A stretch of DNA of 5,408 nt from DASUKL01 sp036278755 (GTDB lineage Bacteria > Chloroflexota > Limnocylindria > Limnocylindrales > CSP1-4). Below the pieces are notes generated by a model. That model worked only from the letters and a program-made list of their open reading frames with translations. It made no database searches and was not told the DNA's origin. Shown here piece by piece: positions 4,103 through 5,408 of this stretch. The stretch spans positions 1-5,408 of the forward strand of contig DASUKL010000070.1 in NCBI GenBank assembly GCA_036278755.1. Reading direction: 5' to 3'. Numbering within the stretch: position 1 is the stretch's first letter; every line of letters begins with the position of its first letter. The position numbers were made by a program, and so were the translations under genes.

Positions 4103-5408
4103 ATGAGCGCCAACCTTCCCGATCGGGCCGAGCTGCTCATCCGGGGCGGGACGATCGTTGACGGCACCGGAGCTCCGGCCCGACCCGGGGACGTGGCGGT
4201 CGTGGATGGCCGGATCCGTCTCCTCCCGTCGAGCGGCGCGACGCACTCGGCCGCCGGCCTGCCCAGCGCGAGCGCCACGCGCCGAGCGACGAACGAGGAC
4301 GAGGACGAGCCACTCCCCCAGGCAACCCGGGTCATCGACGCGCGCGGGCTCGTCGTGGCGCCCGGGTTCATCGACCTCCACAGCCACAGCGGCCTGATGA
4401 TCCTGGCAGAACCCCGCCACGAGCCCAAGGTCCGCCAGGGCGTCACGACCGAGGTCATCGGCGTCGACGGCAACAGCTACGCCCCCTTCACGAACGCAGC
4501 AGACCTTCACGACTTCGTGATCCTCAACGGCGGCCTGGACGGTCGACCCGACGACCCCGGTCCGGCCGACGCCAACCGCGGCCCCGAGGACCTGGGCCCA
4601 CCGGACGCCTCGGCCGGGCCCGAAGCCCGGAGCCCCTCCCCCGAAGCCCGGCGCCGTGCGCCCCTGACCATCGACTGGCGGACCGTGGCCGACTACCTCG
4701 CCCGCTTCGACCGGCAGGTCGCCCTCAACATCGCCTACGTCGTGGGCAACACGCCGCTACGCGTCTCGGCCATGGGCTGGGACGACCGACCTGCCACCCC
4801 CCAGGACCTCGACCGCCAGCGAAGCCTCCTCCGGGAGGCCATGGAGGACGGCGCTTTCGGGCTCAGCTCCGGGCTCGATTACCCGCCCGGCGCCTACGCC
4901 ACGACCGACGAGCTGGCCGTCCTCCTGGCCGAAGCCGCGGCCCACGGCGGCTTCTACCACACCCACGTGCGCTACCCGCTCGGCGACGGCTTCCTCGACC
5001 CCTTCCGAGAGGCCATCGAGATCGGCCGGCGAAGCGGCGGGGGGCCTGTCCACATCACCCACTTCTACCATCGGGCCACCTTTCCAGGAACGCCGGAGCA
5101 GATGCTGGCCCTCGTCGACGACGCCCAGGCCGCGGGCCAGGACGTGACCTTCGACATGTACCCCTCGGAGTGGGCCAGCACCCGCCTCCTCATCCTCCTG
5201 CCCACCTGGATCCAGGCCGGCGGCGTGGCAGCCCTCAAAGAACGCCTGGCGGATCCCGGCGCCCGGGCCCGCATCCGCGACGAGCTGGCGGCTCGGGGTC
5301 GCCTCTACGCCGGCGACCGAGCCTGGGCCGAGCTCCGCCTGGGCGCCTTCACTCGGCCCGAGCACCTGGCCTTCGAGGGCCAGACCCTGGCCCAGGTGAT
5401 GGCGGAGA
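4103..5408 (+). CDS. N-acyl-D-amino-acid deacylase family amidohydrolase (3' end cut)
   Basis: Zinc-dependent amidohydrolase that probably removes the acyl group from N-acyl-D-amino acids. The first 435 residues are visible. It begins with the small beta domain (AELLIRGGTIVDGTGAP), then VVAPGFIDLHSHSG with ligands H93 and H95, QGVTTEVIGVDGNSYAP, FGLSSGLDYPPGAYATTDEL, FYHTHVRY (H288), PVHITHF (H320) and TFDMYPSEWAST. H288 and H320 are spaced like the two zinc histidines of the D-aminoacylase of Alcaligenes. The cysteine ligand of classical members (NCG motif) is here aspartate D122 in VDG. The catalytic aspartate region (SDG-like) lies beyond the window. Two low-complexity inserts (residues 43-74 and 144-187) enlarge it. 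ATG at 4103 is chosen because the family's first strand begins ten residues later; no Shine-Dalgarno is visible, and CAGACT (4093-4098) is only a poor -10. Substrate (neutral, Glu or Asp derivatives, or a dipeptide) cannot be decided. Confidence 0.91.
   Translation, partial: MSANLPDRAELLIRGGTIVDGTGAPARPGDVAVVDGRIRLLPSSGATHSAAGLPSASATRRATNEDEDEPLPQATRVIDARGLVVAPGFIDLHSHSGLMILAEPRHEPKVRQGVTTEVIGVDGNSYAPFTNAADLHDFVILNGGLDGRPDDPGPADANRGPEDLGPPDASAGPEARSPSPEARRRAPLTIDWRTVADYLARFDRQVALNIAYVVGNTPLRVSAMGWDDRPATPQDLDRQRSLLREAMEDGAFGLSSGLDYPPGAYATTDELAVLLAEAAAHGGFYHTHVRYPLGDGFLDPFREAIEIGRRSGGGPVHITHFYHRATFPGTPEQMLALVDDAQAAGQDVTFDMYPSEWASTRLLILLPTWIQAGGVAALKERLADPGARARIRDELAARGRLYAGDRAWAELRLGAFTRPEHLAFEGQTLAQVMAE
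4229..4324 (+). repeat. low-complexity insert 1 in the deacylase gene
   Basis: Residues 43-74 are rich in Ser, Ala, Thr and Arg, followed by an acidic NEDEDEP run. They lie between GRIRLLP and RVIDARGLVVAPG, a position where the family normally turns directly between two strands. This is the same structural location as the first insert in the guanine deaminase upstream. Confidence 0.7.
4532..4663 (+). repeat. low-complexity insert 2 in the deacylase gene
   Basis: Residues 144-187 are dominated by Pro, Gly, Asp, Ala, Glu and Arg (for example DDPGPADANRGPEDLGPPD), with a repeated PEAR element (173-176 GPEARS, 180-183 PEARRR). The segment lies between ILNGG and LTIDWRTVADYL, so it is probably a disordered loop outside the catalytic barrel. 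The frame is maintained. Confidence 0.7.

Noticed and set aside
2805..4106. Long plus-strand open frame of 433 codons with 17-residue repeats at its end
   Set aside because: Its first two thirds are antisense to the HTH gene, whose minus-strand frame shows recognisable domains. The repeated peptides (RSSLVTPGG type) arise because the 51-bp DNA unit is divisible by three, which keeps several frames open.
3929..4510. Minus-strand open frame with PPGVTSDER repeats
   Set aside because: It overlaps the array and the conserved start of the deacylase gene in antisense; the repeat peptide is a by-product of the 51-bp period.
4757..5365. Minus-strand open frame opposite the deacylase
   Set aside because: Antisense to conserved amidohydrolase motifs, no recognisable domain; shadow frame.

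Overview
The window is very GC-rich DNA with G/C-ending codons, alanine/arginine-rich proteins and almost no Shine-Dalgarno sequences. The XRE-type regulator in the middle resembles a protein type I associate with Chloroflexota (Limnocylindria/Thermomicrobia-like) genomes. A high-GC Chloroflexota bacterium is therefore my best guess, inferred from gene style alone.

Layout. Bases 1-714 (minus strand) hold a VapB/VapC toxin-antitoxin pair whose genes overlap by one base; VapC runs off the left edge at what is probably nearly its last codon. A short divergent spacer (715-821) follows, with a possible operator and -10-like boxes placed as for leaderless mRNAs. Bases 822-2462 (plus) encode a guanine deaminase with complete metal and substrate motifs and two low-complexity insertions (about 100 residues in total). 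Bases 2463-2888 are a convergent intergenic region largely filled by degenerate repeats about 51 bp long (array A). Bases 2889-3551 (minus) encode a two-domain protein: an XRE-type helix-turn-helix followed by a domain whose predicted strand/helix order resembles a PD-(D/E)XK nuclease fold. Bases 3552-4102 are a divergent intergenic region, mostly the same 51-bp repeat in the same orientation (array B), with exact 51-bp steps at 3747, 3798, 3849, 3900, 3951, 4002 and 4053. Bases 4103-5408 (plus, open at the right edge) encode an N-acyl-D-amino-acid deacylase-type amidohydrolase, also with two low-complexity insertions.

How the parts relate. The two amidohydrolases salvage nitrogen compounds (guanine to xanthine; N-acyl-D-amino acids to D-amino acids), but the oppositely oriented regulator gene separates them, so they do not form an operon. 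The most unusual element is the regulator gene bracketed on both sides by arrays of the same 51-bp repeat. Several units carry an imperfect 17-bp dyad, and one unit has a compensatory change. A multi-site operator for the HTH protein is an attractive but untested idea; a dispersed intergenic repeat family unrelated to the gene is the main alternative.
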